A DNA stretch of 64,000 nt from Pontederia crassipes. Taxonomy: Eukaryota; Streptophyta; Magnoliopsida; Commelinales; Pontederiaceae. Shown one piece after another: positions 10,791 through 23,533 of the stretch. How positions within the stretch are numbered: the stretch's first letter is position 1; every line of letters begins with the position of its first letter. The position numbers and the translations under genes are program-made. The DNA is taken from positions 14,201,501-14,265,500 of the forward strand of contig CM060188.1 in the NCBI GenBank assembly GCA_030549335.1. The letters run 5' to 3'. The notes below the pieces were generated by a model. It saw nothing but the letters and a program-made list of their open reading frames with translations, was not told the origin of the DNA and ran no database searches.

Positions 10791-12511
10791 GGTATCATTT
10801 TAGTTCACAAGTTTTTCTTTAAGCATTCAATTCCATTATTATTTCAACCCCGCGCGTATGTGTGTGAGAGAGAGAGCCGAGGATGCTATTGAGATCGAAT
10901 TAAGTTGCAAATTGCAATGCTGTGTACAATGGCAACAATGAGGACAGATTATTAAGTCATTTTCGAGTCCTTGTTGTACCCTTTGACAACTTTCTCTTGT
11001 AAGATGCCCGCTTCATCAGCATGTTGGTGTCGGTGATGCCATTTCATAATTGAGTTACGACAATTAATTCCAAAACACTTATGAAACATTGGCACATTTT
11101 TTTTCCCTTTAAGAAAAGATCCGTGCAGAAAAAAAAAAAAACCATGCCGCCTTGCGTCACCTTCATTGATCGTATCTTAAACGCAATCGATTTTGTGCTA
11201 GAAATGGTTGATTCATGTTTTTTGTAGCATGAGCACTCTAAAATGTGATCAGATGAAATCAGAAGATACAGAATGCACTCTCAGAAGAAAAACCAAAAGA
11301 CAAGTAGCGGGGGAGAGAAATGTAGCTGAATCCAACGACCAATTAATGACTATGATTCGTAAACACAGTTGTGAATTGTGTTGCAGTGGAAGGATATGAT
11401 TCCCTAATGCTTGCATGTTGCTGAGTGATAGAATACAAGATTTTGGAGGGGGAGTGGGGGCACAGAATGTAACAGTAGAGGAGTACACCGACCAACGGTG
11501 CCAACTATACAAATGTCTGGACTAGAATGAGGAATGGGTCTCCAACACAAAAGTTTTTTTTTTTTCTTAAATTTGCAAAGAGGGGGAAGCAGCTGTAAAA
11601 AGCTGGATTCTTTTACTGCAGTGCTCACCCCCTTTTTAATAATTCTGTGATGCCTTTCCTGTCCTCCATGATGAAGGCAGGTATTGAGTGACTGCTGCCT
11701 CTGCCTGAGCCCCTGGCTACCTCATTGAAAGTTGAATGCATTAATGCAAGCAACAGCAGCAGTGTTGTGAAGTTGTGATGTAAACTAAAGCGAAGGGCTG
11801 CCTTTGTTCTCAATTAAGAGCAGTTAGACTGGCCGATATAAAGAAGCAGAAGCAGCAGATGGCCACATTGAATGTAAAAATGGGTAATCAGAGAAAAGAA
11901 ACGAGGGAAGTGGAGTAGTAAAAGTTATTTGGATAGAAAGCAAGGCTAATAATTCTTTAATTGTCTGCCTCTTGCTACTTCAGAAGCTTTTGATGATAAG
12001 TAAACTCGCATTAATTGCATCGCCTAATTCAACCATGAAAAGCTGTCAGGAGCTTGGATGCTGAAAAGTTGGTAATAGATGCTCGGTCTGGCATCATAAT
12101 TGATATGGCCTGTGGGGCCACTAAAAGTTTACAGTAATGAACACTCTGCAGCTGTTCGCATCTGAGACTTGTGGATCCTCTGAGCTTGATAATGATTCCT
12201 AATTTTGATCAAATGTAGCTCCATTGGATACATCAAAAAGTTAGTCTGCAGGATGAGTGAACGAATTGTCTATGGCAAGTTAACATCCAAGAAGAAGATT
12301 CTGATATGAGGCATACATGCAGACATGTCTTAGTTGAATTGTATGATTAAAGAGGATTCTGGTGAATTATATGTTGGTGGAAGATGATTTGAATAAATAA
12401 TGTGAAAGTGGCTGCAGACATGCGATTCGCTGCAAATGAGAAATAATATGTATATGACCATTGAGTTTACACGGCCATATTCTCCTTTCTCTTCTGAATG
12501 ACATGAGAAAC

Positions 12512-12560
<49 letters not shown>

Positions 12561-13739
12561 TTTTATGTTTGAGACAATTTTAGGTCAAAGAAATTTCTAA
12601 AAAGAAGCAATACCACTTAAAATCGTCGAATGTATTGTGAATGAGGTTAATATATCGCCATAGAATGGGTCTAAATGTGTTGCGTTATTGCCTTTCAGAG
12701 CTGCTTTTGTTTCAACGAAAAGAAAATAAGATGCGGTATATTTATGGCGAAATACTTTTCTCGGAGAAAATTATTCACTTGTATTCGATCTTTTTAGTTA
12801 CTTATTACTATTTTATACACATATAGCATAGAAGACACTGAGATGGGGGAACATTTTTTATATGCACAAATTTATATATAACTTTTAATATTAATTGAAA
12901 AAAAAACATTTTAACTAATAACGATTTTCTTATTGATAAATAATATATAATAAAACTATTTTTTTTTCTTACACAAACTATTTTTTCGACTGGCAAATAA
13001 ATTTCAAAGCTAAAGCTATTTTTTCTCTGACAAAAGGTATTTTTTATCCTTTGACATCCACAAAATCAGGCCACGTATTCCCTATCTTGAGGTTGTAAAA
13101 AAATCTCATCCGGCAGCTTAAATGTCAAAGTCGAATTTTGTTTTTCCTTTTGTCGGTAGGATTACAATTTTGCTCACGACCATATAAGTCATGATAATAA
13201 TCACGTAATCATGATAGTGAAGTTTTATAACGATCGTGAGCAAAAATGAAAAGGAAATTGCACCTCCAATTGCGTAAGTTATTATATTTCTTCATTCCTG
13301 TTGTAATCAGAAATCAACAAGACAACAAGAAAAGCTCAGAATTCATTCGGCCAAACTGAGTTTGCTTGTTATACGTACTACATGAAAAGGTACGCCGTCC
13401 ATTGCTATTCATAATTTCATACGTTGGATATCTTAATGCTGTTATAGCCATGAATAGTACTAAACCAACCTGTTGTTAGCAAAATGGATGAAGAGCAGGC
13501 CGATGGGTCGTTTTCGCAATTTCAATAGGGCACTGCCTACTACTTAACGCATTTCTATACAAAAAAATTTAAAACCTAATTAGAGCTCGTACATGCTATT
13601 ATCTATTTTCAATATTCCTTTCCAATGGTCGTCTATCTTTACATGGTCAAATAGAATAAAAAAATATTGCAAATACTTTATTATATGTGGTTCAATCCAT
13701 GTTTCCAACAACCTCCTTTATGAAGTAGCTATAGAAATA
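10791..13739. other. Intergenic DNA with no supported gene
   Basis: Composition between 10850 and 12460 is less AT-rich than the flanks and could hold a non-coding transcript, but no convincing exon chain is visible. A (TA)n run of about 23 units lies at 12513-12559. A roughly 95-base inverted repeat at about 13160-13255 (TTTTGCTCACGACC / GATCGTGAGCAAAA) may be a tiny MITE. Confidence 0.45.
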
Positions 13740-16014
13740 CTTCACCAAGGAGGCTGAAGGAGACAACAGAAGCAAAGAGCAGTTTGAAGATTAGCTTTAT
13801 TTTATGCCCCAAGCAAGCTAGCTGCAGTGCATGCATGTGCCTTATTAAGTATCCGCCAAATCTACAGGAAGGTAGAACCTGCTGGCTGACAGATTGGTAA
13901 TGGAGGCAGGAGAGAGAAAGAGGAGCAACACCCCAAGCTGATGATGCCGACTGGTTTTGGTGAGTTGGAACTTGAAGAAAGGACTCTATATTCTGACTTC
14001 TGAGCTAAGATGGCCCTTGTTTTCTTCCCACAAAGATACACACAAGCCCATTAATTACTCCAGTTTTTTGGAGATTGACAGACAGACAGACTTCTGGACA
14101 CAGCTGCTCTGCTTCAGCCTGCCTCTTTGCAGCATCATGCTGCCACTTGGTAATTCTTACTTGCCAGGTTAATACGTGCATCGGAAATTAGCGTCAATCT
14201 ACAATTGAACCAACTGCTTCGTGCAGCTCATTAACAAATATCTAGTGTTCCGGTTACTGTTCACTTCGAGGTCCATATCTACGATGCGAATCGCAGCATG
14301 CTTGCTTATCTCATATTATTTAGTCGTGGTGCATTTCATGATCAGGAGACATTTTTAAGTGAAATAACTAATCAGGATTATGATTAGACCTTTGCCTTTG
14401 CTTAGGTAGATGGTCGCCCTCCTCGTTGCGGAATACAGCCAAACAGCTGGGGTACCATCACTATCAGCGGCATCATCAATTTGGCCGGCATTACGATGGC
14501 CACGGGTGGAGGTTTATTGATCTCAACCTAATAGCTAATGAATGGGTCCACGAGCACATACTATTCATGTCTCTTCCATCGCACTCCTTCCTCCCCTTTC
14601 CCCCTCTCTCCTCTCCCTCTCCTCTCCTCTCCTCTCCTCTCCTCTCTTCCTGTCACAAGATTTTTTTTTCCTTTTTGAACTTTCCTCTCTTTTGTCTTCT
14701 TAATCATTGGAAATCTCAGCTCTAAATCAGAACCCGTGTCAATAGAAAGTTAGAAACTAATCACATCCCTCCAGCGCTTAGTAGTTGTAAGGAAGTAACG
14801 GAATTTTGTGTTTTTTGGAATCTGTAAGAGGGTGGGTGAGGACCACCAGCGCAAAAGACATCTAAATCGAGTCTCCTGTCCAAACACCTCGGTGCTGCTC
14901 CAGACACTTCTTCTTCTACCGCTTACGTACTTCTTATTCTTATATGCATCTCTCAATGTCATTCATAATGCATTAAGTCATCACAAACCAAAGCATCCAT
15001 TAATTTTCTTTCTTTGACACTGAGCAGCTTGTCCTCTATAAGGAAGACCGCAAAAGCATCGCCCCACTACAGAACGAGCACCAAATTTTTCAAAGCTTCG
15101 CTGAGGCAAACGGCGTGATACCCGCTGTGGATGCTGCTGCCGTCGTATCCAAAAATTAGTGACCGATCGCGCTTCTACTTACCACCCCCCACCAGCTTTG
15201 CACTTTTCGTTGGCCCAAGAGGAAAAAGGGAAACAATTGAACTGATAAGGGGAACTGTTATCAGTAGAAAACTTAGCAAAATCACAAGCATGAACAGGGA
15301 GGGTCACTATCCACGAAATCTACCGACAAACCCCCTACTCCTCAGAACTCCCTACTGCTCATTAGTCATTACTCAGGACAAATCAAGACGTAATAATGAC
15401 GATTTAATTCCCAAAAAAGTGAGGGCCTCCGAATAAATGTGCATTTATGGATAATTGTAACCAAGAGTTTATGAAAAAGGAGAGAGAAAGAGGACGCAGG
15501 GGCGGTAGTTCGAAGGCGCTTTGTTTGCCACTCGGAACACGAACACAAACACATCACTATCCTGACAGCAATCATCTATCTAACCCACGCAAGGGTTTAC
15601 TTGTTACTACTCAGATGCCATGAAACTAATGAAAGCAGAAACTTTCTCTATTTTCCGACGATAAGTAATGACATTAATATCTCGTCCGAACGTGTTTCAT
15701 GGCCCCTGGTTTTAAAACTACTGCTATGCAGTTTACACTTTGGAGCAGGAGACGACGTAGATAATTAGATGGAACAAATTGAATATTTCTGTTTTTTTTT
15801 CCTCTTTATTATTTGGAGGCAGCAACAATAGAATAACATACAAATCGCCTCGTAACAAAAAAGGGGAAAAAATAAAGAAAACGAACCACTAATCACTGCC
15901 ATTTTAAACCGTAAAATAGAAAAAAAAAGAAACAAAAATAGTGGAGGGGTTCGGTAAAAGAAAAAGTAGAACTGAAAGAAAATGGAAAATACGCTGATGA
16001 GGGGAGCGCGTGAG
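13740..16014. other. Intergenic DNA 3' of the GATL gene
   Basis: Mixed composition. A (CTCCT)n tract lies at 14602-14650. The frame from about 15003 to the TAG at 15154 reads EDRKSIAPLQNEHQIFQSF and on, which is gene-like in composition but matches nothing I recognise and has no start or partner exon. The last 300 bases before 16015 are A-rich on this strand and probably contain the GATL 3'UTR. Confidence 0.4.
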
Positions 16015-17184
16015 TTACCGGAAGATGCTGGTGGCGCCGGCGGCCGGGCCGTAGAGGTCATAGGGAGCCCATAGGTGGTCCAATGCGCATGGCCGGCTTG
16101 AGTCCAGCCGGACCCACGGCTTGCCGGAGCCGCTCCAGTGGAGAAGGCTCACCGGTCCCGGGTGGAGATCACGGCAGCTGCCCCTCACGTTGTCGCCGCC
16201 CAGCCCGTGCTGGTTCCACCGGTGTTCGATGGGCGCCACGTGCCCGGCGAATACAAGCAGGAACGGCGGCAGCGAGCCCAGCTCGTAGATCCGCCCGTCG
16301 CTGGCGGCGTCTCCGTTGGCGCCCGTCCCGGCCTTCTGGACCTCCATCCACCGCTCGATTCGCCGCGTGTATCCGGCCCTCCGCCACCGCGCCAGATCGA
16401 GCACCATAACGCCGGTGTTGAAGTAGCACGGGTGCCGGCCGGTGAACGTCGACGCGAGGCGCTGGTCCGACCAGAACCGCGGCGTGAAGTACTTAGTAAA
16501 GTTGGCGTGGCAGTACTCCGGCGCCCCCACGGTGCGGCCGCCGAGTTCCGTCCGCCACAGCTTGCCCACGTCGTCGACCAGCACCAAGTCCGAATCCAGG
16601 TAGATAACCCGGTTGACGCACGGCTCGAGGATCTCGGCAAGGTAGTTCCGGGCGTAGTTGAGCGGTTGCTCCAGCGCTTGCCGGACGGACGTCGAGATTA
16701 AGCCGCGAACCCTGTCCGGATCAAAGAAGTAGGCCTTGAATCGGAGCTCCGGGAAAGCGGAACGGACTATCGCCTCAAGGCCCGACCGCTCGGCGACGAG
16801 GAAGTGAAAGAAGACGCTCTCGGGGCACCTGGCGTGGGTGAGCACCGAGTGCACGGCGGCAATCGACCCGCGGAGGTACTCCTCATCCAGTGTTATCGCG
16901 ATGTGCACTAGCGAGGCATCGCACGCCGACATCCTGTCCCCCGCCGGCGCTTCGCACTCGACCGCATTGCGGAACCGCGGTGCCTGCCGGAACCCGAATC
17001 TGCTGCCAGAAGAGATCCCGTCGTTGGAGAGGCGGTTGGGAGTGGTGTATCCCCCAGCGACGCGGAGGTTGTGGTCGGAGGAGCGGATGGCCTCGGCAGG
17101 GGGGAAGGACTGGAGGGAGGGGGAGAGCACTACCATCACCATTGCGGCGGAGAAGAAGCCGGAGAGACGCACGATCCACAACAT
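16015..17184 (-). CDS. Galacturonosyltransferase-like protein (GATL, GT8 family)
   Basis: A single-exon, 389-residue type II membrane protein of the plant GATL clade. GATLs sit in the Golgi and act in pectin or xylan matrix synthesis. Residues about 5-25 form the signal anchor. The GT8 domain runs from about 88 ([20 protein letters not shown]) to 360. The metal- and nucleotide-sugar-binding DxD is in [13 protein letters not shown] (D197, D199). [14 protein letters not shown] (251-264) and [12 protein letters not shown] (321-332) are typical, and the HWSGSGKPW block (349-357) is the conserved C-terminal motif. Length is normal. The start is the ATG at 17184 (MLWIVRL); the frame stays open further upstream, but only to a GTG, which plants would not use. 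The gene is GC-rich. The paralogue number (GATL1-10) is not assigned, and the exact donor substrate is inferred from the family. Confidence 0.93.
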   Translation of the reverse strand: MLWIVRLSGFFSAAMVMVVLSPSLQSFPPAEAIRSSDHNLRVAGGYTTPNRLSNDGISSGSRFGFRQAPRFRNAVECEAPAGDRMSACDASLVHIAITLDEEYLRGSIAAVHSVLTHARCPESVFFHFLVAERSGLEAIVRSAFPELRFKAYFFDPDRVRGLISTSVRQALEQPLNYARNYLAEILEPCVNRVIYLDSDLVLVDDVGKLWRTELGGRTVGAPEYCHANFTKYFTPRFWSDQRLASTFTGRHPCYFNTGVMVLDLARWRRAGYTRRIERWMEVQKAGTGANGDAASDGRIYELGSLPPFLLVFAGHVAPIEHRWNQHGLGGDNVRGSCRDLHPGPVSLLHWSGSGKPWVRLDSSRPCALDHLWAPYDLYGPAAGATSIFR

Positions 17185-17367
17185 TGCTCCTCGCCGGCGA
17201 CCTTCCCCGACGTCCACGACGCACTTCCTGCGGCGGCAAAAGTGGCCACTTTTCCCGATGCCGAAGGGTTCGGCGAGGCGGGCGAGGGCGGAGACCGCGA
17301 GGAGCTCTCGGGTTCCCTTGATCCCCGCCAGAGCGCGCGGCCGAGACGGATCGAAGCCTTGGAGGGC

Positions 17368-17406
17368 TCAACAGCGGCCGGGGAATCGAAATCTGTAGGA
17401 GGGCAT
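17368..17406 (-). promoter_or_regulatory. Candidate uORF 2 in the GATL leader
   Basis: An ATG starting at 17406, immediately after the uORF 1 stop, opens a 12-codon frame (MPSYRFRFPGRC). No further ATG occurs between here and the main start. Confidence 0.35.
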
Positions 17407-17487
17407 TCAGAACCGGGAATCGGATGCCGTGGCCGCGAAGCGATCGCCGGCGGACGCCAAGAACCCCAAAAGCGAACAGGAATCCAT
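17407..17487 (-). promoter_or_regulatory. Candidate uORF 1 in the GATL leader
   Basis: An ATG at 17487 opens a 26-codon frame (MDSCSLLGFLASAG...) ending in TGA at 17407, 223 bases before the main ATG. It counts only if transcription starts upstream of 17487, as the CT-rich leader to about 17650 suggests. Confidence 0.4.
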
Positions 17488-17655
17488 GCGAGGGGAAGGC
17501 GAAGGAGAGCAAGAAAGCGTCGAGGCGCCGAAGCGGTGAGATCACCACCACTCGCGGTACGATCCTCCGCCCTCTCGTCCTCTTCCTTCTTCCTTATTCT
17601 TCTCCTCGTCTTCGTTTTTATCTTCCTGCCAACGACGAAAGAGAGCGCAAGCAGC
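17488..17655 (-). promoter_or_regulatory. Putative GATL distal 5'UTR and promoter-proximal region
   Basis: GC content falls off at about 17650, where the sequence turns AT-rich. Read on the minus strand, this segment is rich in purine (GAAGA/GGAAG) runs. No good TATA box is seen 25-40 bases upstream, so the promoter may be TATA-less or the leader may contain an intron. Confidence 0.3.
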
Positions 17656-19877
17656 AGCAGGACATTAAAAACAAAGCAATTTTTTTCACCATTAATTTAA
17701 AACTAATTACTTAATTAGTAGTAGCCCTTCCCTTGATTAATTTATCGACATTTGCTTAGCAAGTACGGCGGTGCGGGACATTTCGAGGAAATAATAAATA
17801 ATAAATTACGCACGTATTATATGTATTTTTATCGCTACATGCACTCAGAAATTGACTAATTTGCGAAAGCATTACAGATGGATTTTAGCATCATTATTTT
17901 AGTGCTTGTTTAACGGGACGAGAGGAGCTTAATTAATTTAATGTGGGACTACTGTTGGCAGCTTTCACCGATATTGGTGATTGAGATATTCACAACCTCC
18001 CTTATTTCGAATCATCTATAACGATCCACGTCAGAATAATTAAGTTTCTATAATTTGATACGATTTGATTTATAACTTGGGTCGAAAAGATAAGTTCAAA
18101 TCATTTATCAAAGCAAAATATTTCCTATTAATGTTATTTTCAAAGCAAAATGATCTTATCATTTGCTATTAATTTTATTTTTAAGGCAAAATAATTTAAG
18201 ATCCGTCTGGCAAAGCCGGGCATCTGGCGGCTTGCAGTCGAGTTGAACCATTGAGACATTTCTTGAAGCAAATAACTAATGCCTTAAAATCACTTAAAAA
18301 TACTTATAAAAACAATTATCATTTCCAAATAAAGAACCCTTAAATTTGTCAATTAAAATGTCAGAGTGGATTCTTCTCTTCATCTTTGGGGAGTTCAATT
18401 AATTTTATTAGTTCTTTTATGCAAATTCTATTTATATGCTAGCTGTTATTTTCGAGAGGAATTAGATAATAAAAAAAACATTTACCATTTTATACATTAT
18501 TTATTATATAATAAAAACATTTTCGATTTTATACATTACTTTATTTATTAAGTGACATTAGTATTTTTTGAGTGACAATAGAGCCACCCTTCTTTTTTTC
18601 TTCACTGTTGTAAATTATATTATATTTTTTATAGTGTTATATCCTCCTAAATTAAGAAGATAATCCTCTTAATCCTATCATAATGACACACAAGGTGGAT
18701 TTATCAAACTTTTTATTTTTGATATCTGGGTGATAGGAAATTATTAAGTTGCAAATTTAACAGGGTGCATCATTTTCCTATATTTTTTCTAGCAAAGTTG
18801 ATGTATGAGATCACAAGAACAAGTCTTAACTTGACATCCAAATGAAACTATTGCATTAAAAAAAAGGAAATAGGCATTTGGAGTTGAATGAGGAGAACGC
18901 CCCCACGAGCTGGAGGACCAAGAAATACATGGGGCGTAGTTTCGGACGGTTATTACTGTTGGGAGTTTGGATAATTAACTCACTCATGACGGGGTCCTTT
19001 GCCTGGCTGGCATCAACTCATCGGCCGAGTCGAGCGGGTCCCCGAGCCAAGCTCTCACCATCTCCTACTGACGTGGACGTCATCTGTGGGCCTTCCCCTG
19101 TGGACGGCCTCGATTGTTCGCCCTCGTGATTCGTGCTCCTCGTGCTGCGCGCGGAGGAGGAGATCGCTGATTGCCAGCACGACTTCGGCCGGAATGCTTT
19201 GGACTTCAGAACAAGAGCTTAACAGAGTCTTAACATTAGCTTTGGTTATTATTTTTTAAATTCGAAAATAAAAGTAATCGAATTCGATCTGCTGCATAAA
19301 AAAATACGATATATTTTTTTATTATTTTTTGTCTTTTTAGTCTCAATCCAAATAACTGTTGAGATTTTATTTGAAGCTGATACGTTATTGAGTAGGAATT
19401 TGATCTAAGTTATAAAACCCGAGTCATATATCGACGTAACATATTATATTACATTCAATTATTCAAATATCTTATATTGGTGTTTATATTAAATAAAATT
19501 ATTATATTATTTGGCTTAACAAACATATTGATATAATTAAACTATTAATTATATTAGATATATTTTATATATTAATGTTGAACTGGTATAATCAAGGGTG
19601 TCCTGATTTTTATCACAGGTCAACCAGGATTAGGACAGATTACTGGAAACCTGGTGGCTCAATATGACACGTGTACTTTGCGATGGGAGCTCATGATCAC
19701 GTCCTTGCTTGCGATATGGGCGAGGTGGGGGTATCCTGTGCGAGTGTCACGTGCGCGGTAGCTACTAAAAAAGGAATCATTAAAAAAATAAAAAGAGAAC
19801 ACCGAGAAACAAAAAAGCGTGGGGAGTGGAGAAGTTTAATTACCTTAAGTCAACCGTCCGCTAATCAGCGGTTAAGT
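17656..19877. other. Intergenic DNA upstream of GATL
   Basis: AT-rich apart from a GC-richer island at about 18870-19200 holding open frames with no recognisable domain. The island could be a decayed gene or transposon piece. Nothing else is supported. Confidence 0.45.
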
Positions 19878-20732
19878 CAATATTTTTAGAACCAGCCGGT
19901 AATCGAGTCGGCCAACTGAGTTATGATCGATTCAATCGAGTTGAACTAATTTTTTATTTAAAATAATATTATTATTTTTAAAATACATTATAAGTAAAAG
20001 TATTAAAGATAAAAAAATAATGAAATAAAAGCATATTAATCATCATTTAAATTAACCAAATGCTAATAATTTTTTTAACCTTTTTGAATATATATCTTTT
20101 ATAATAATTTAATTTTATTATTTTGTTATTTGATAATTTCATGAATAAGTTTCTTGTTTGTTTGGATCTTTCTTATTACTATCTTCTCATAGCTATGTTT
20201 TTTTTTTCAAATTCAAATTGTCTTTCCACATGTGTTTCCTTTTCTTAAATTCATTCTATAAAACATAAAATATATTTCTATTTTTATATTCTTAATATCT
20301 ACTATTTTAAAATTATCATTTTTGTTATTTAAGATCATCCTAATTTTATCTTTTGTTTTAATATTTTATTACAATTTCTTCTCCTTTTATTTACAAATTC
20401 AAATTATTTTCTTTATTATTAATATCATTTTTTATCTTCATCCTATAAAATCTAATATGTTATAATATACTGTAATTTACTATTCAAATCTGTCATTCAA
20501 TTTTACTGTCCTCCTATTCTTTTACTTTCTCTACTATTATATACTTGCCTTTTTTCCTACCTATATTCAACTTTTTTATCTTTAACAAATGGATTGAATT
20601 AGTTTCCTATTCAATCCTATTTTGACAGGATTGATCCAGTTTAATTTTGTTTTTTTATCAAAACGATTCTCACTATCGAACCGAACTGACGATTAATTTG
20701 CGATATCAATTTAGTCTGTTTTAAAAACATTG
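19878..20732. mobile_element. Probable non-autonomous hAT-like element with CAATnTTTTTA ends
   Basis: The left end CAATATTTTTAGAAC and the inverted right end CAATGTTTTTAAAAC match. Subterminal CGGTAATCGAGTCGG / GTCAGTTCGGTTCGATAG blocks are also related in inverted orientation. The flanks GGTTAAGT and GTTAAAAT may be remains of a target duplication but do not match well. The 855-bp interior is T-rich and non-coding. Confidence 0.45.
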
Positions 20733-23345
20733 GTTAAAATAATAAAATAAGGTCGTTTTTTCTTTAAAGAAATATACAACTGTCACTTTCTTTTTATAGT
20801 TTATACAATTATTTATTTATTCAGACAAAACTTATTTTATATTCGCTATTTAAAAATATTACCATTTTAAAAAAAACGAATATGTGGTTATCATTATTGA
20901 CCCATATATATTCCTAGAAAGGTCGCGCCCCAAGAATCTTTTAATTTTTTATATTATATATGCTTGATGTATTAATTCCATTTTTTAATATGTTTTGGCC
21001 TCGTGGCTTTGCCTCGACTTAAAACTACTCCTCCATTGGATCCACAAATTACATTTACATGCAATCTAAGCATAGATTACACTGCACGTGAAGGACGTGC
21101 ATTCTGGACACATCAAGAAAGGCAAATTCCAAAATATTTAGTTACTTATTCTTCTTTAGAAAAAAAAAAGATAAAACGATAATAAAATATATGCCTAATG
21201 ATTGATCGCAAAGAAGTTTCCGGTCGCCTAAGACCTCCATGCTAATAAAGTTGATATGCATTGGCATCTTGGCTAATAAAACAATAGAGCGTGTTTCAAT
21301 TGATTTTAATGAGTATGACTAATATTGGCTCATAACTAATTCATAAAAAAGGTCAGATCGAGTTGACCTGACTTAGCTCGAGACATGACCAAGTTACACA
21401 GTGACACTCTTTTTTTAAAAAAAATAATGGAAAGAAATAAAGACATGCTTGATAGTTATTTAGTTGAAAAAAAAGTAGAATAATATTTAGCTCATACTAT
21501 AAGAATTTTGAAAGTTTTAAATTATCATGTATTCAACAACCTCAAGAAGAATTGGGCCGTCAGGCCAAGCCCGACTTAAGGTGAAGTCATCCCGGCCCAT
21601 ACACATCGATTTTTCGTTGTATGCAGGGGACATGGATGCTTCATGAGATTGAATGCAAAACAAGATAGTGGAACAAAAAAAAAAAAGAAAGAATGGTGAG
21701 TTATAAACAAGTGTGGGCTATACAGATGATTACTGTAACTTTTAGACATCTCCATCTTCCTTATTTATGATCCATCACATCGCCGTACTTTCTGATAACA
21801 TTAGAATTTCTAACCAAGTACCAATCACTCCAAGATGACCATTTCAAACACTTAGAAGTTAAAACACAACGTGATGAAAACTTTGTAGTAAATAATAACC
21901 CAAGTCAAAGTCATCGGTTGTGTTTACTTTAAATGAAGGGTGCATATTTATCATTTTCTATGTCTAGATCCTGTACTTGTAGAAGTCTTCGCAATTAATC
22001 TTGTGATTCATCACCTCTTTTTAATGAATGTGACTGTCTTGATTTCAACCTTTGATAGTCGTGAAGTATGAACTCGTATAACACATGTCCACTGGAGAAA
22101 AGAGAAAAGAACCTCACAAGTTGGAGGATAAATAACATCTTAATTTATTTTTCACTAAATCAGCACCAGCTTGAAAGAGTAGTGTATATGTGAGGCATTT
22201 AATTAGCTAGGAATGAGTGTCAGAATTATAATAAAGTGATCCCAGGAAGTAAATGATAAGCCGAAGCTCACGGCCAAAAAACAATTAATTACAGTATCTT
22301 TCAGTTAAGAAATTTGCTTTGGTTCCCTCAAGTCAACTCACCTTCATGAACTTTTAAGCCAAGTCACTAGTTATTATAATTTGACTTCGTCTAACTATTC
22401 ATCTGCTGAAGGTTACAGATGCGATGTGACATCATAACATCAACATAATCCACCAACAAGGGGACTAAAACGGAAGCTGAAAGGGCAGCCTTGGACAGTT
22501 CAGGAAGGTGATTGATAGTGAATATTTGGCAAATCTTTATGGGATTCAACAATCAGTTCATACTCTAACTCAGTCAACAGAATCTCAGGAATCAGGAATG
22601 GAGAGAAGAGGAGATGTCAATTGCATCCGATCCCCAAAAAAACGCAGGAAAAAGGAATGGCCACAACTTTCATGCACTGTGGAAAGAAATAATTTCCATG
22701 AATCCTGTGGCCAGCTGTTAGAAGATCTTTTGCAGTTTGAACATATAATTAACTTCACGTAATGTTTATATACAACTTGTTAATTAAGTTCACTTTGCTT
22801 CCTGGATAATCGAACAGCAATCAAGTGGTCTGAAAAAGCCAGAACAGTGATTTCGTCCATGGACAGAGTAGTCTAAAAGATTTCGGATTGAATTCCCATC
22901 AGATTCTACAATAAAAATTCATGGCTTTTAGCTTTAATTAATACAATTTAGAGGTCAGCAAATAATTGAACTCATTCAGGACAAGCTCCATCAAGCTCAA
23001 CTTAGAAACGCAGTTGCTTCCCTTGTTTCTGGTGATTGTATGCAATAAAAGCGAGCTTAGAACACGACACAGAGCACCAGTCGTCCTGATAATGATGCCT
23101 CAACTACACCCCCAAAGGTGCCTCCAAATATGGAGACCTCAGATGAGCACAGTTCATCGCAACATATTTGGCTTAATATATGTGTGTGAGTTCATGTCTG
23201 CATCCAGACGAAGCTGACCATTATGGTTGTCCTGTTGCATGAGGGAGAAAAATGATATGTTCAAGGAATAGCGGCCAAATTAAATCAACCCTAGCAGTGG
23301 ATACGAATAATATTAACTACTATATATAAATTTTTCGTATGAATT
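20733..23345. other. Intergenic DNA with possible gene remnants
   Basis: AT-rich to about 22400. Two coding-like pieces follow. At 22508-22759 a frame reads VIDSEYLANLYGIQQSVHTLTQ with a basic SPKKRRKKEW stretch. At about 22978-23190 there are LHQAQLRNAVASLVSGD and, in a shifted position, STTPPKVPPNMETSDEHSSS. The CATTCAG before 22981 could be a splice acceptor. I do not recognise the protein. It may be a decayed regulatory gene or chance. Confidence 0.3.
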
Positions 23346-23363
23346 AAAATTACTGTGAAATCA

Positions 23364-23515
23364 GCGAATACGTGGTGCAGTGACACACCTCTTGATTTAT
23401 AGATCAAGTGGTCAAGTTCAAATCCCATCGTGAAAGTTGTGTCCCATTTATTTTCAAGTTTTTCTTTTCATTCGTCGTAATATTACATCGTGTGCCTCCT
23501 CGTATAATAAAAAAG
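23364..23515 (+). mobile_element. SINE (tRNA-derived) with perfect target duplication
   Basis: The 152-bp element begins GCGAATACGTGGTGCAGTGA (box A-like) and has GGTCAAGTTCAAATCCC (box B-like). It ends in an A-rich tail after GTGCCTCCTCGTATAAT. It is flanked by a perfect 18-bp duplication, AAAATTACTGTGAAATCA, at 23346-23363 and 23516-23533. The internal promoter boxes, A-rich tail and long duplication define a SINE moved by LINE machinery. Confidence 0.85.
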
Positions 23516-23533
23516 AAAATTACTGTGAAATCA

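Noticed and set aside
17185-17217. Upstream extension of GATL by 11 codons ([11 protein letters not shown])
   Set aside because: It would have to begin with GTG, which is not a normal plant nuclear start; the ATG at 17184 directly precedes the signal anchor.
16883-17551. 222-codon minus-strand frame overlapping the GATL start
   Set aside because: Out of frame with GATL, Arg/Pro-rich and without a domain. Its existence reflects the GC-rich leader.
18878-19259. Short open frames in a GC-richer island
   Set aside because: No recognisable domain, start context or transposon ends; kept only as an intergenic note.
23390-23430. Possible tRNA gene from box A/B-like sequence
   Set aside because: The segment cannot fold as a complete cloverleaf with an acceptor stem and is part of a SINE with an A-rich tail and target duplication.
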